DNA of 53,915 nt from Pseudoalteromonas lipolytica. GTDB lineage: Bacteria; Pseudomonadota; Gammaproteobacteria; Enterobacterales; Alteromonadaceae. Both the position numbers and the translations under genes were made by a program. Location: contig NZ_FPAZ01000023.1 of the NCBI RefSeq assembly GCF_900116435.1, positions 1 through 53,915 on the forward strand, in the 5' to 3' direction. Below are positions 8,051 through 16,366 of the stretch, in pieces. The notes under the pieces are model-generated. The model saw nothing but the letters and a program-made list of their open reading frames with translations. It was not told where the DNA came from and searched no databases. Within the stretch, counting starts at the first letter, position 1, and every line of letters starts with the position of its first letter.

Positions 8051-10936
8051 ATGAAATTTAGATTATTAGCGACCAGTGTTGCTGTAACGCTTGCTCTTAG
8101 CGGGTGTGCGACGAATTCACAATCAAATATGGTTAAAGAAGTCGAAATAGAACAGGTTGTCAGCCAAGAAGATAACCGTGTATTTAGCCAAGATTACGTT
8201 TTAGAAGAACTAGAAAATGGTCTTCGTGTCATGGTGGTAAAAACGGATTACCCCGATGTTGTTTCATTACAAATTCCCGTGTCGGTAGGTTCTCGTAACG
8301 AAGTAGAAGAAGGCAAAACGGGCTTTGCTCACTTTTTTGAGCACATGATGTTTAAAGGCTCAGAAAAATTCCCACAAGACGTGTATTCAGATATTTTAAA
8401 AAACTCGGGTGTTGATAACCGCGCGTATACTACTAATGATTACACCAACTATCATTTAAACTTCTCAAAAGAGCACCTTGATAAAGTGCTTGAAATTGAA
8501 GCTGATATCTTTCAAAACCTCACGTACAGCGAAGAACAGTTCCGTACAGAAGCCTTAACAGTGAAAGGTGAGTACTTAAAAAATAATGCCAGTCCAATTC
8601 GTAAATTGCTTTCAGCAGTGCGTAACGAAGCATTTGAGAAACATACTTATAAACACACCACGATGGGCTTTTTTGAAGACATTGAAGCCATGCCAGATCA
8701 AATGGCTTACGGGAAAGAGTTTTTCGCAAAATTTTATAAACCAGAATATGTATCGTTGGTCATTGTTGGTGATGTCGACCCTCAAGAAACCATGGCAATG
8801 GTGAAAAAACATTGGGGTGACTGGAAAAAAGGTGATTACCAAGCAGATATTCCAGTAGAGCCAAAGCAACAAGCGCCAAAATATATACATGAGCAGAATG
8901 ACGGTTTACCAGGCCATTGGTTGCTTGTATCGTATAAAGGCACTGCGTGGGATCCAACGCAAAAAGATCGCGCCGCACTTGATTTAATCTCACAGCTTTA
9001 TTTCTCAAATAACTCAGCGCTTTATCAAGAATTGGTGGTTGATAAGCAAATCGCAAGTCAAATGTTCACTTATAATCCTGATACAAAAGATCCGGGGTTA
9101 TTGCATGTCTTTGTAAAAGTAGAAAACGAAGCCGATCTTGCAAAAGCACGTGATGCCATTAACCGCACATATGTACAAGCACGCACTGAGCTTGTTGATG
9201 CCCAAAAACTGGCAGACTTAAAATCAAATTTAAAATACAGCTTTATCAATGGGCTTGATTCATCGCAATCAATCGCCTCGACACTTGCAAGCTACATGCA
9301 TTTTGAGCGTGATCCAGAGGTAATCAATCAGCTCTATGCGACTGCCGATAGCATCACCCCAGAAGACATTAAAGCGATAGCGAATAAATACTTTGTTGAT
9401 TCAAGCCGTACTACAGTGACGATGTCGGCTTTAGATAACGTGGCAGGATTTGAGCAAGAAGTTGACCTAAACGCAGCCGTTGCAAGTACAGAACAAGCGC
9501 CAACAGAGCGTCATTTTAAAGTGCTCGATAAAACCAACAGTTCACCATTGGTTGATGTTAACTGGTTATTTAATACCGGTGCCGCGGCCGATCCAGCAGG
9601 TAAAAAAGGCGTCGCCGCATTAACGGCAGCCATGCTTGCGAAAGGTGGCTCAGAAACGATGAGCTATAAAGACATTCAAAAAGCGTTATACCCACTCGCG
9701 GGTAGCTTTGGGTATCAAATCGATAAAGAGATGATTTCGTTGCGCGGTCGTGTACACAAAGACAATGCGGCACAGTGGTATGCGCTTGTGAGTGAACAAT
9801 TACTCAACCCAGGTTTTAGAGAAGATGACTTCAAACGCCTGAAAAAAGAGCTTATCGATAGCATTAAAGCGGGGCTTAAAGCATCAAACGATGAAGAGCT
9901 CGGTAAAGAAGTGCTTTATCATCAACTGTATAAAGGCCACCCATACGAAAGCTATAACTATGGTGACTTATCTGATCTGGAAGCATTGACGCTTGATGAT
10001 GTAAAAGCGTTTTACGGCAAGCAATTCACACAATCAAAACTAACCGTAGGTTTAATTGGTGCGATTCCAAGCGATGTAAAATCGGCGATGCTAAAAGATT
10101 TAACATCGCTGCCAGAAGGCAAAGAAAGCCGTTTAGTAATTCCCGATGCGCCAGCACTGAGTGGTCACCATGCCACCATTGTTGAAAAGTCGGCGCAATC
10201 AACAGCCGTGTCGTTTGGTTTCCCAATAGAGACGATTCGTAGTAGTGAAGATTGGACTGCATTATGGCTAGTGCGTTCATACTTTGGCGAGCACAGAAGT
10301 TCAAATAGCTTCTTGTATCAGCGTATTCGTCAAACCCGTGGTATGAACTACGGTGACTATGCGTACGTTGAATACTTCCCACGTGGTATGTTCCAAACTA
10401 AGCCTGATGCGAACTTAGGCCGCTCTGAGCAAATTTTCCAAGTATGGCTGCGTCCATTGCGCTCTAATAACGATGCGCACTTTGCAACCCGTACCGCGTT
10501 ATTCGAGTTAGATAAGCTTATTAAAAACGGCATCAGCAAAGAAGATTTTGAAGCAACGCGCAACTTCTTAATTAACTTTGTGCCACAAATGGTGGCAAGC
10601 CAAGACCGCCAACTAGGCTACGCGCTAGATAGTGAGTTTTATAATACAGAGAGCTTTGTTGACTATGTACGTGGCAAGCTTGAAAAGCTAACACTTGAGG
10701 ATGTGAACCGTGTTATTCGCGAGAATCTGCAAACCGACAATATTCACTATGTGTTTATTACAGGTGACGGTAAAGACATGCAAAAGCGCTTAGCGTCAGA
10801 GCAAACATCGCCTATGGTTTATAACGCAGAAAAACCAGCAGAACTTGTCGCGGAAGACAACGTGATTGCTGATTATAAGCTCGCTATTCCAGCGAAAAAT
10901 ATATCAGTCGTTGATGTAGAAAAGGTGTTTCAATAA
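8051..10936 (+). CDS. M16 family zinc metallopeptidase, lipoprotein (pitrilysin/insulinase type)
   Basis: A 961-residue protein with a lipoprotein signal (LALSGC, lipidated Cys19) and two M16 halves. The N-terminal half has the inverted zinc motif HFFEH (H94, E97, H98) with the distal Glu expected near NLTYSEEQFRTEALTVKGE. The C-terminal half, from about residue 490, lacks the motif, as is normal for the non-catalytic domain that closes the clam-shell. It probably degrades peptides in the periplasm while anchored to a membrane. The ribosome binding site is AAGGA just before the ATG (8041-8045). A terminator follows immediately. Confidence 0.92.
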   Translation: MKFRLLATSVAVTLALSGCATNSQSNMVKEVEIEQVVSQEDNRVFSQDYVLEELENGLRVMVVKTDYPDVVSLQIPVSVGSRNEVEEGKTGFAHFFEHMMFKGSEKFPQDVYSDILKNSGVDNRAYTTNDYTNYHLNFSKEHLDKVLEIEADIFQNLTYSEEQFRTEALTVKGEYLKNNASPIRKLLSAVRNEAFEKHTYKHTTMGFFEDIEAMPDQMAYGKEFFAKFYKPEYVSLVIVGDVDPQETMAMVKKHWGDWKKGDYQADIPVEPKQQAPKYIHEQNDGLPGHWLLVSYKGTAWDPTQKDRAALDLISQLYFSNNSALYQELVVDKQIASQMFTYNPDTKDPGLLHVFVKVENEADLAKARDAINRTYVQARTELVDAQKLADLKSNLKYSFINGLDSSQSIASTLASYMHFERDPEVINQLYATADSITPEDIKAIANKYFVDSSRTTVTMSALDNVAGFEQEVDLNAAVASTEQAPTERHFKVLDKTNSSPLVDVNWLFNTGAAADPAGKKGVAALTAAMLAKGGSETMSYKDIQKALYPLAGSFGYQIDKEMISLRGRVHKDNAAQWYALVSEQLLNPGFREDDFKRLKKELIDSIKAGLKASNDEELGKEVLYHQLYKGHPYESYNYGDLSDLEALTLDDVKAFYGKQFTQSKLTVGLIGAIPSDVKSAMLKDLTSLPEGKESRLVIPDAPALSGHHATIVEKSAQSTAVSFGFPIETIRSSEDWTALWLVRSYFGEHRSSNSFLYQRIRQTRGMNYGDYAYVEYFPRGMFQTKPDANLGRSEQIFQVWLRPLRSNNDAHFATRTALFELDKLIKNGISKEDFEATRNFLINFVPQMVASQDRQLGYALDSEFYNTESFVDYVRGKLEKLTLEDVNRVIRENLQTDNIHYVFITGDGKDMQKRLASEQTSPMVYNAEKPAELVAEDNVIADYKLAIPAKNISVVDVEKVFQ

Positions 10937-10945
10937 CACACAATA

Positions 10946-10975
10946 GAGTGCTCCTTTAGGGGCACTCTTCTTTAT
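10946..10975 (+). terminator. Terminator hairpin between convergent genes
   Basis: GAGTGCTCC pairs with GGGGCACTC around a short TTTA loop, followed by TTCTTTATTT. It overlaps the stop of the leftward cyclase gene, so it ends the peptidase transcript and could affect both strands. Confidence 0.8.
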
Positions 10976-11897
10976 TTGTTTGCGGGTAGTGATCAGCAAC
11001 AACAAGTTTGTTGCGGCCAGTATCCTTCGCTTGATAAAGTGCATTATCGGCCATTTCGATCAATTGCATGGCATTATCAGCGACGTTTGGCACAAGTGTT
11101 GCCAAACCAATACTGACTGTTAAAGGGTGGCCAGCCAGTTCGGGGAGCTTTAATGCTGTAAGCTCGGCCATAAAACGCGTTAATAGCATTTGAGCCTGTA
11201 AACAGTGAGTATTTCCCAACACTAATATAAATTCTTCGCCACCGTATCTTGCACATAAATCGCCAGGTCTACGCGCGTAGTCGGGCAGTATTTTTGCGAC
11301 TTCTTTTAGGCAAGTGTCACCAACGACATGGCCAAAGTTATCATTGAGAAGTTTGAAGTTATCTAAATCAATCATCGCCAGCGATATGGGAAGTTTGAGT
11401 CGCATGCAGCGGCTCCACTCTTGCTCATAAAAGTCATCAAAATGACGTCGATTAGCAATTTGTGTCAGACCATCAATATGCGCTAACTCTTGAACTTGTT
11501 GTTCTGCAAGTTTTCGTTCAGTGATGTTTAAATGACTAATCACCACGAAACGCTGCGCATTATACTCCAGTGGCACAGCACGCATCATAAACCAGCGTTT
11601 TTCGATGTCGCTATGACAAGGGTACTCTAAGTAAAATTCAGGTTCTTGATTATTGATGACTTTATTGAGACCTGCTAAGGCTTTTATTCCAAAATCATCG
11701 CCTTGTATTGCGGCTGACTTGCAGATAGCTAAGTAATTTTGTTTCTGCCATTGAATATCACAGTCACAGTTATTCTCATCGCCAAACGTTTGCCAACTGC
11801 GATTAACAAATATGATATCGCCCAGCTCATTGATAACAACGATATGCTCTGAGATGGTATCAAGTATTAATTTCAAAAATTCTTTTGATTCAACCAC
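10956..11897 (-). CDS. Diguanylate cyclase with N-terminal PAS domain
   Basis: A 313-residue soluble protein. Residues about 5-130 form a PAS domain (ISEHIVVINELGDIIFVNRS; closing ISHLNITERK, which is a PAC-like end). Residues about 138-303 are a GGDEF domain with a GGEEF active site at 219-223 and an inhibitory-site RxxD (R210-D213) five residues before it, so product inhibition by c-di-GMP is expected. The activity would be synthesis of c-di-GMP from two GTP. No membrane segment is seen, so the PAS domain senses a cytosolic cue. Monocistronic. Confidence 0.92.
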   Translation of the reverse strand: MVESKEFLKLILDTISEHIVVINELGDIIFVNRSWQTFGDENNCDCDIQWQKQNYLAICKSAAIQGDDFGIKALAGLNKVINNQEPEFYLEYPCHSDIEKRWFMMRAVPLEYNAQRFVVISHLNITERKLAEQQVQELAHIDGLTQIANRRHFDDFYEQEWSRCMRLKLPISLAMIDLDNFKLLNDNFGHVVGDTCLKEVAKILPDYARRPGDLCARYGGEEFILVLGNTHCLQAQMLLTRFMAELTALKLPELAGHPLTVSIGLATLVPNVADNAMQLIEMADNALYQAKDTGRNKLVVADHYPQTNKEECP

Positions 11898-12197
11898 ATT
11901 GGTTCCTGACCATGACTACTCAATTAAGATTAGCAATAAATGCTGAGTTTTCACTGTTGTTGATGTAAAAAATAATCCGAAGCACTTAATTTATTGCGCA
12001 GTTCATTTTACTGCATTGTGAAGGTGTTACAACAGGGAATAAGTCGATACTTCAAATAACAGTAAAACAGGTTACTCATATTTTTTAAGTAACCGGTTTT
12101 ACGTAATAGAGAGGCTGTTGTGTCGGTTTTAAGGTTTTGCTATTTAGCTTTCTGCCAGAATCACACCGAGGCTCAACTCTGACAGTCAATCTATTTG
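11898..12197. other. Gene-free stretch containing a candidate leftward terminator
   Basis: No believable ORF. On the minus strand GGTTACT (12094-12088) and AGTAACC (12076-12070) can pair and are followed by TGTTTTAC, a plausible terminator of the small membrane-protein operon. The right end of the stretch is its 3' untranslated region; the left end holds the cyclase promoter. Confidence 0.45.
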
Positions 12198-12293
12198 TTA
12201 TAACAATGCGCCAACTTCCACGCCGATAGCTAACAACAAGGTTGCTGCAACAAAGGCGATGAGTACTGCGTGACCACGCTGTTCTTTTTTCAT
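12198..12293 (-). CDS. 31-residue single-pass membrane protein
   Basis: The frame encodes 31 residues: a charged start (MKKEQRGH) followed by one hydrophobic helix (AVLIAFVAATLLLAIGV) and a short tail EVGALL. A good ribosome binding site (AGGAG, seven bases before the ATG) overlaps the stop codon of the upstream XRE-type gene, so it is almost certainly the third gene of that operon. I do not recognise a family. Orientation by the positive-inside rule puts the N terminus in the cytoplasm. Confidence 0.75.
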   Translation of the reverse strand: MKKEQRGHAVLIAFVAATLLLAIGVEVGALL

Positions 12294-12302
12294 CGTTCAC
12301 TC

Positions 12303-12620
12303 CTAAAAAATAACAAATACTGTTGCCATACCCAGTGCAAAACTAACACACGATGAAGCTGCAACAATTGCGGCCAAGTTTTGCTTCGATACTGCTTTTG
12401 CTTCGCTTTCAACGGCTGGTTCATCGTCTAGTTTGATAAGCTCACCTTGGCGTACTTCAAATACCGCACATAGGCTCATGGTGGTTTCTTTTGATGCCGC
12501 ACCTTCTTTTTCAACGCGTTGAATGGTTCGTAGGCTTACATCACAGGCGTCGGCCAACTGCTGTTGTGTCCAGTCGAACTTAAGCCTTAATGTTTTAATT
12601 GTATTAGGGTTTAATTGCAT
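12303..12620 (-). CDS. XRE-type DNA-binding protein with C-terminal membrane anchor
   Basis: A 105-residue protein. Residues about 4-60 are a helix-turn-helix of the XRE/Cro type (LRLKFDWTQQQLADACDVSL, then RTIQRVEKE). A short acidic and Ala-rich linker leads to a hydrophobic C terminus (AAIVAASSCVSFALGMATVFVIF), so the regulator appears tethered to the inner membrane. I chose the ATG at 12620, six bases after GGAAG; a GTG at 12623 is possible. The start follows the stop of the upstream gene by three bases, and the stop overlaps the ribosome binding site of the 31-residue ORF. Its targets are unknown; autoregulation is likely. Confidence 0.82.
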   Translation of the reverse strand: MQLNPNTIKTLRLKFDWTQQQLADACDVSLRTIQRVEKEGAASKETTMSLCAVFEVRQGELIKLDDEPAVESEAKAVSKQNLAAIVAASSCVSFALGMATVFVIF

Positions 12621-12623
12621 CAC

Positions 12624-13028
12624 TTACTTCCCAATAAACGGCTCGATAAGTGTGATAAAGGCAAAACCAAAAATAGCCCCCCCAATAAAGCAACCTAAGG
12701 TAACCATAGCAACTTGTTTTGGGTTATCAGTCAGTGCGGTTTGCGTGCTTTGCTTTACCAATTTGCCAGCTTTAAAAAACGAACATTCAAGCTTGCCTGT
12801 TAGCATATTTTGCATCTTAAATTCGACTGCATACGCATTATCTTGGTAGTTAAAGTCGTGACGACTTTTAAAGCCGAAGCTGCGCTTCTCACTAACCAAT
12901 TCATCGTTTACATATATTTCTTCTTTGCCGCTCATGATGTGACCAAAGCATGCGATTTGGTTATCACCATCTTGAAAGTAAAGTTTATAACCTAGTTTAT
13001 GTGAGTTTAGTACGTCGTTTTTCATCAT
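12624..13028 (-). CDS. Hypothetical protein with C-terminal membrane helix
   Basis: A 134-residue protein, first gene of the three-gene operon. Residues 1-100 look like a small soluble beta-rich domain (LGYKLYFQDGDNQIACFGH, YVNDELVSEKRSFGFKSRHDF), and residues about 106-130 form a membrane helix (VAMVTLGCFIGGAIFGFAFI). I do not recognise the family. Two consecutive ATG codons at 13028 and 13025 follow AAGGA. It could present its soluble domain in the cytoplasm next to the membrane-anchored regulator; that is inference. Confidence 0.7.
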   Translation of the reverse strand: MMKNDVLNSHKLGYKLYFQDGDNQIACFGHIMSGKEEIYVNDELVSEKRSFGFKSRHDFNYQDNAYAVEFKMQNMLTGKLECSFFKAGKLVKQSTQTALTDNPKQVAMVTLGCFIGGAIFGFAFITLIEPFIGK

Positions 13029-13366
13029 CGTTTCCTTGTTAAGTTGATGATGTAAATTTAATGATTATTTTTGTTTTTTACGCCGTCAGCGATACGCCAG
13101 TCCCTATTTTGGCATATGACAGCCAAGATGTCATATTGGTTTTGTTATTGAAATATAAGCGAATTATTTTAAGTGGTTCGATTGATGTTGTATCGGTCAC
13201 TGTCGTATTGGCTTGCACTAAAATAACCGTTAGATAACAAAAAAGTAGCGATGACACTCTGGTTATTAGATATAACCAGAACAAATAAACAACGGGTTAG
13301 TACATCTTGCTACAAATCCGTTAAACTTAAGGCATAGCAGTTAGGTACAACCAGAAAGGCAAAAAT
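13029..13366. other. Divergent promoter region between the small operon and cysE
   Basis: A 68-codon minus-strand frame here (13078-13284) begins with a hydrophobic stretch but has no good ribosome binding site and no family resemblance, so I do not call it. The region must carry promoters for both neighbours. AGAAAGG before the ATG at 13367 is the cysE ribosome binding site. Confidence 0.4.
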
Positions 13367-14191
13367 ATGCGTCATGAAATTTGGCAACAGCTTCGCGAAG
13401 AAGCAAACGAAGTCGTTACTCGCGAACCATTATTAGCAAGTCATGTTTACTCGTGTGTGTTAAATCATGAGTGTTTGGGGTCGGCGCTGAGTTTTATTGT
13501 TGCTAATAAGCTGGCAGATGCCGTCGTGTCAGCATTTACTATTCGTGAATTATTTGACCAAGCCTTTGTAAAATGTGACTTAATGCTAACGCATGTGGCC
13601 CATGACATAAAAGCTGTTAAAGATCGTGACCCCGCAGCCGATAGTTATTTAACTGTGATACTTAACTTAAAGGGCTTCCATGCAATACAAGCACACCGAC
13701 TCGCACATTGTTTATGGCTGCAAAACAGAAAAGAGCTTGCTCGCTTTATTCAAAGTAGAACCTCAGAAGTATTTGGCGTTGATATCCATCCTGCTTGTAA
13801 AGTCGGTCATGGTATTATGTTTGACCATGCAACTGGGATTGTAATTGGTGAAACCGCGGTTATCGAAGATAACGTATCGATTCTACAGTCTGTGACATTA
13901 GGCGGTACGGGTAATGAGCAAGGCGATCGCCATCCTAAAATTCGCGCAGGCGTTCTAATTGGCGCGGGTGCAAAAGTACTTGGTAATATAGAAGTCGGTG
14001 AGGGTGCGCGTATTGGCGCAAACTCTGTGGTATTGAGTCCTGTTCCTGCCCATACAACGGTGGTTGGGGTGCCAGCTAAAGTAGTCGGTAAACCAAACTG
14101 CCCATGCCCCGCAGAAAGCATGAATCAAAACTTTTTAGATGATAGTGCAGCCACCCCTAGCAATGAATCGCATACGAGTGCTATGTTGTAA
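13367..14191 (+). CDS. cysE: Serine O-acetyltransferase
   Basis: A 274-residue cytosolic enzyme that makes O-acetylserine from serine and acetyl-CoA, the first step of cysteine synthesis. The N-terminal helical domain (about 1-140) leads into a left-handed parallel beta-helix of hexapeptide repeats (FGVDIHPACKVGHGIMFDHA, then GIVIGETAVIEDNVSILQ, HPKIRAGVLIGAGAKVLGN). The catalytic His of HPACKVGHG and the D-H pair in FDHATG are present. Length matches CysE rather than the shorter plasmid types. The tail after KPNCPCP is longer than in E. coli and ends in S/T-rich residues instead of the usual Ile that docks with CysK, so complex formation is uncertain. Confidence 0.95.
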   Translation: MRHEIWQQLREEANEVVTREPLLASHVYSCVLNHECLGSALSFIVANKLADAVVSAFTIRELFDQAFVKCDLMLTHVAHDIKAVKDRDPAADSYLTVILNLKGFHAIQAHRLAHCLWLQNRKELARFIQSRTSEVFGVDIHPACKVGHGIMFDHATGIVIGETAVIEDNVSILQSVTLGGTGNEQGDRHPKIRAGVLIGAGAKVLGNIEVGEGARIGANSVVLSPVPAHTTVVGVPAKVVGKPNCPCPAESMNQNFLDDSAATPSNESHTSAML

Positions 14192-14225
14192 TTTCAATTA
14201 CATTGTTATTTAAAGGGCAACGGAA

Positions 14226-14885
14226 GTGTCTAAATTATCTTTAGGGTTAGTCGTTGCAGCGTCTTTTTTATGTGGCGCTGCTGCGATGTCGTTCTATCAA
14301 TCTTTTTCTGCTACAACAACGTCTGACATTGAGCCAGCAGCGCCGAGTGTTGCTGGTTATGAACCGCATGAAACTTCATCTGTGAGCATTAAAAAACCTG
14401 AAACCATGAGCGCTCAAAATGAGCCACTCAACAAGGCGCCTATAGAATCCGCTACGGCAACTGAGCTTGTGCAACAAATTGAAGAGTTACAGCAGCAAGT
14501 GGCAAATCAACAAACAATTATAGCCAGTTACAAAGCGGCGGTTGTCTCACCGCAACAGATTAATTCGCGTACCGAGGCATTGTACAGTTTATTAGAAGAG
14601 CAGGCGCGTGATGAAGCATGGGCGTATCAAACAGAAACGGCCATGGCAGACTTTCTTATCATGGCCGATTTACCTGTACAGCCAGATATGACTGTTGCCA
14701 ACTGTAAAACCTCCGTCTGTGAATTTAAATTGCAACAGCCTGAAGGGGTTGATTCACTTCCTGCACATTATTGGCGAAATATCAGCGATAAGTTGATGGA
14801 GCAAGGCTGGTGGAAGCAGTTTAAATACTCTTCTTCCACATCAAGCGACGATACTCTGAGCATCATTGTTAGTACTGAACAGTAA
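14226..14885 (+). CDS. Hypothetical membrane-anchored protein with coiled coil
   Basis: A 219-residue protein with an N-terminal membrane anchor or uncleaved signal (LGLVVAASFLCGAAAMSFY), a low-complexity linker, a coiled coil (about residues 78-105, VQQIEELQQQVANQQTIIA) and a C-terminal domain of about 90 residues with two close cysteines (NCKTSVCEFKL). The start is a GTG at 14226 preceded by AAAGGG. It should face the periplasm. I do not recognise the family. It lies 34 bases after cysE and may be cotranscribed, but nothing links it to cysteine synthesis. Confidence 0.7.
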   Translation: MSKLSLGLVVAASFLCGAAAMSFYQSFSATTTSDIEPAAPSVAGYEPHETSSVSIKKPETMSAQNEPLNKAPIESATATELVQQIEELQQQVANQQTIIASYKAAVVSPQQINSRTEALYSLLEEQARDEAWAYQTETAMADFLIMADLPVQPDMTVANCKTSVCEFKLQQPEGVDSLPAHYWRNISDKLMEQGWWKQFKYSSSTSSDDTLSIIVSTEQ

Positions 14886-14896
14886 ATAACGCACAG

Positions 14897-16231
14897 CTAG
14901 ATCACGTTTGATTTTAATTGGCCGTCCGCTAGTTCAGTTATCAATAATTCCCCTGATTTGATATCAGCCACTGACTTCACAACGTGACCGTGCTCATTTT
15001 TAGTGATGCTGTAGCCACGTGCTAGCACGCTTAGCGGACTCACCGAGTCTAAACGGCTTGCTTGCAGTGAAAGGGTGTTACGAGAGATTGAGAGCTGTTG
15101 TTGCATAGCTTGCGTTAAACGGCCATGTAATTGCACTAATTGATGTTCGCTTCTGGCCAGCTGCTTTTCAGGTGAACGCTGCATTAAACGCGGTGTTAAG
15201 TTTGCAAGAACGCGCTCATAATGCTGAATTTTACCGTTAATAGCGCTGTGCAATGCGAGGGTTAACTCATCTAATTTTTGAGTTTGCTGGTTTAACTGGT
15301 TACGCGGATGACACAGCTGCAAACGATGTTCAAACTGTGTTGCAGTGCTGCGTTTAACAGACAGTGTATGTTTAAATGCATGGTGTAAATGCTTCACTAA
15401 CTGACTGACTTTATTGTGTAGCTCCTGCGTGTTAGGGCTAACAAGCTCGGCAGCGGCAGAAGGTGTAGCGGCACGTATATCGGCTACATAATCACTGATT
15501 GTGGTGTCGACCTCATGCCCAACTGCGCTGACAATAGGTAATTCACTGGCAAATATAGCGCGGGCGAGTTGTTCATTGTTAAAGCACCATAGATCTTCTA
15601 ATGAGCCACCGCCACGACCGAGTATTAATACATCAACTTCATGTCGCTGGTTAGCAATATTAATTTTTTCAATAAGTTGGCTGTGGGCATCAGCCCCTTG
15701 CACCATGGCAGGGTAAATCACAACTTCAAGCTGCGGTGCGCGACGCTTTAAAACGGTTAAAATATCGCGGATGGCAGCCCCAGTCGCAGAGGTAATGACA
15801 CCAACGCGGTTTATCGTAGTGGGGAGGGGCTTTTTATGTGCAGAACTAAAAAGGCCTTCAGCGGCAAGGCGCATTTTCAGTGCATCGAATTCTTGTTTTA
15901 GTAACCCTTCACCAGCCGGTGCCATATGCTCAACAATGAGTTGATAATCACCGCGCGGTTCGTACAATGAAACCCGAGCACGCACTGTGACTTGCGCGCC
16001 ATTTGTTGGGCGAAAAGTCTGTCCACGGTTATTGCCTCGCCACATAGCCGCTTTCACTTGAGCTCTGTCGTCTTTTAAAGTGAAATACCAATGGCCTGAA
16101 GCCGGGGCAATAAAATTAGAAATCTCGCCCGTTAACACAAGTGATGAAAAGCCTTGCTCTAAAACATGGCGAATTTCCTTATTTAGGCGCGAGACCGTAT
16201 AAATAGGCTGTGTTGAGTGCGTTAAAGCCAT
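14897..16231 (-). CDS. xseA: Exodeoxyribonuclease VII large subunit
   Basis: A 444-residue protein with the XseA layout: an N-terminal OB fold (about 5-100, YTVSRLNKEIRHVLEQGF, SGHWYFTLKDDRAQVKAAMW), a catalytic domain with the conserved VGVITSATGAAIRDIL, ILGRGGGSLEDLWCFN and SAVGHEVDTTISDYVAD motifs (about 140-265), a long helical region, and a C-terminal end with VLARGYSI. With XseB it degrades single-stranded DNA and acts in mismatch repair. No xseB lies beside it. It is divergent from guaB and convergent with the preceding gene, as in many gammaproteobacteria. Confidence 0.96.
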   Translation of the reverse strand: MALTHSTQPIYTVSRLNKEIRHVLEQGFSSLVLTGEISNFIAPASGHWYFTLKDDRAQVKAAMWRGNNRGQTFRPTNGAQVTVRARVSLYEPRGDYQLIVEHMAPAGEGLLKQEFDALKMRLAAEGLFSSAHKKPLPTTINRVGVITSATGAAIRDILTVLKRRAPQLEVVIYPAMVQGADAHSQLIEKINIANQRHEVDVLILGRGGGSLEDLWCFNNEQLARAIFASELPIVSAVGHEVDTTISDYVADIRAATPSAAAELVSPNTQELHNKVSQLVKHLHHAFKHTLSVKRSTATQFEHRLQLCHPRNQLNQQTQKLDELTLALHSAINGKIQHYERVLANLTPRLMQRSPEKQLARSEHQLVQLHGRLTQAMQQQLSISRNTLSLQASRLDSVSPLSVLARGYSITKNEHGHVVKSVADIKSGELLITELADGQLKSNVI

Positions 16232-16366
16232 TTAAAACCCCAATAAAATAAACTGCGTCTACTTTATCATAAATAAATGCGGAATTTTATTTACTCATGC
16301 GCATAACGCTGATAAAATTTGGCCGCAATTCCTTATACTCAGATCCACATGTGAGAAGTTGCCAAA

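Noticed and set aside
8520..10563. Several 67-118 codon antisense ORFs within the M16 peptidase gene
   Set aside because: Shadows of a long, clearly coding frame.
12085..12300. 71-codon minus-strand ORF
   Set aside because: It overlaps the well-supported 31-residue ORF in another frame and has a Cys/Arg-rich shadow-like composition.
13078..13284. 68-codon minus-strand ORF upstream of cysE
   Set aside because: Begins with a hydrophobic stretch but lacks a ribosome binding site and lies in the divergent promoter region.
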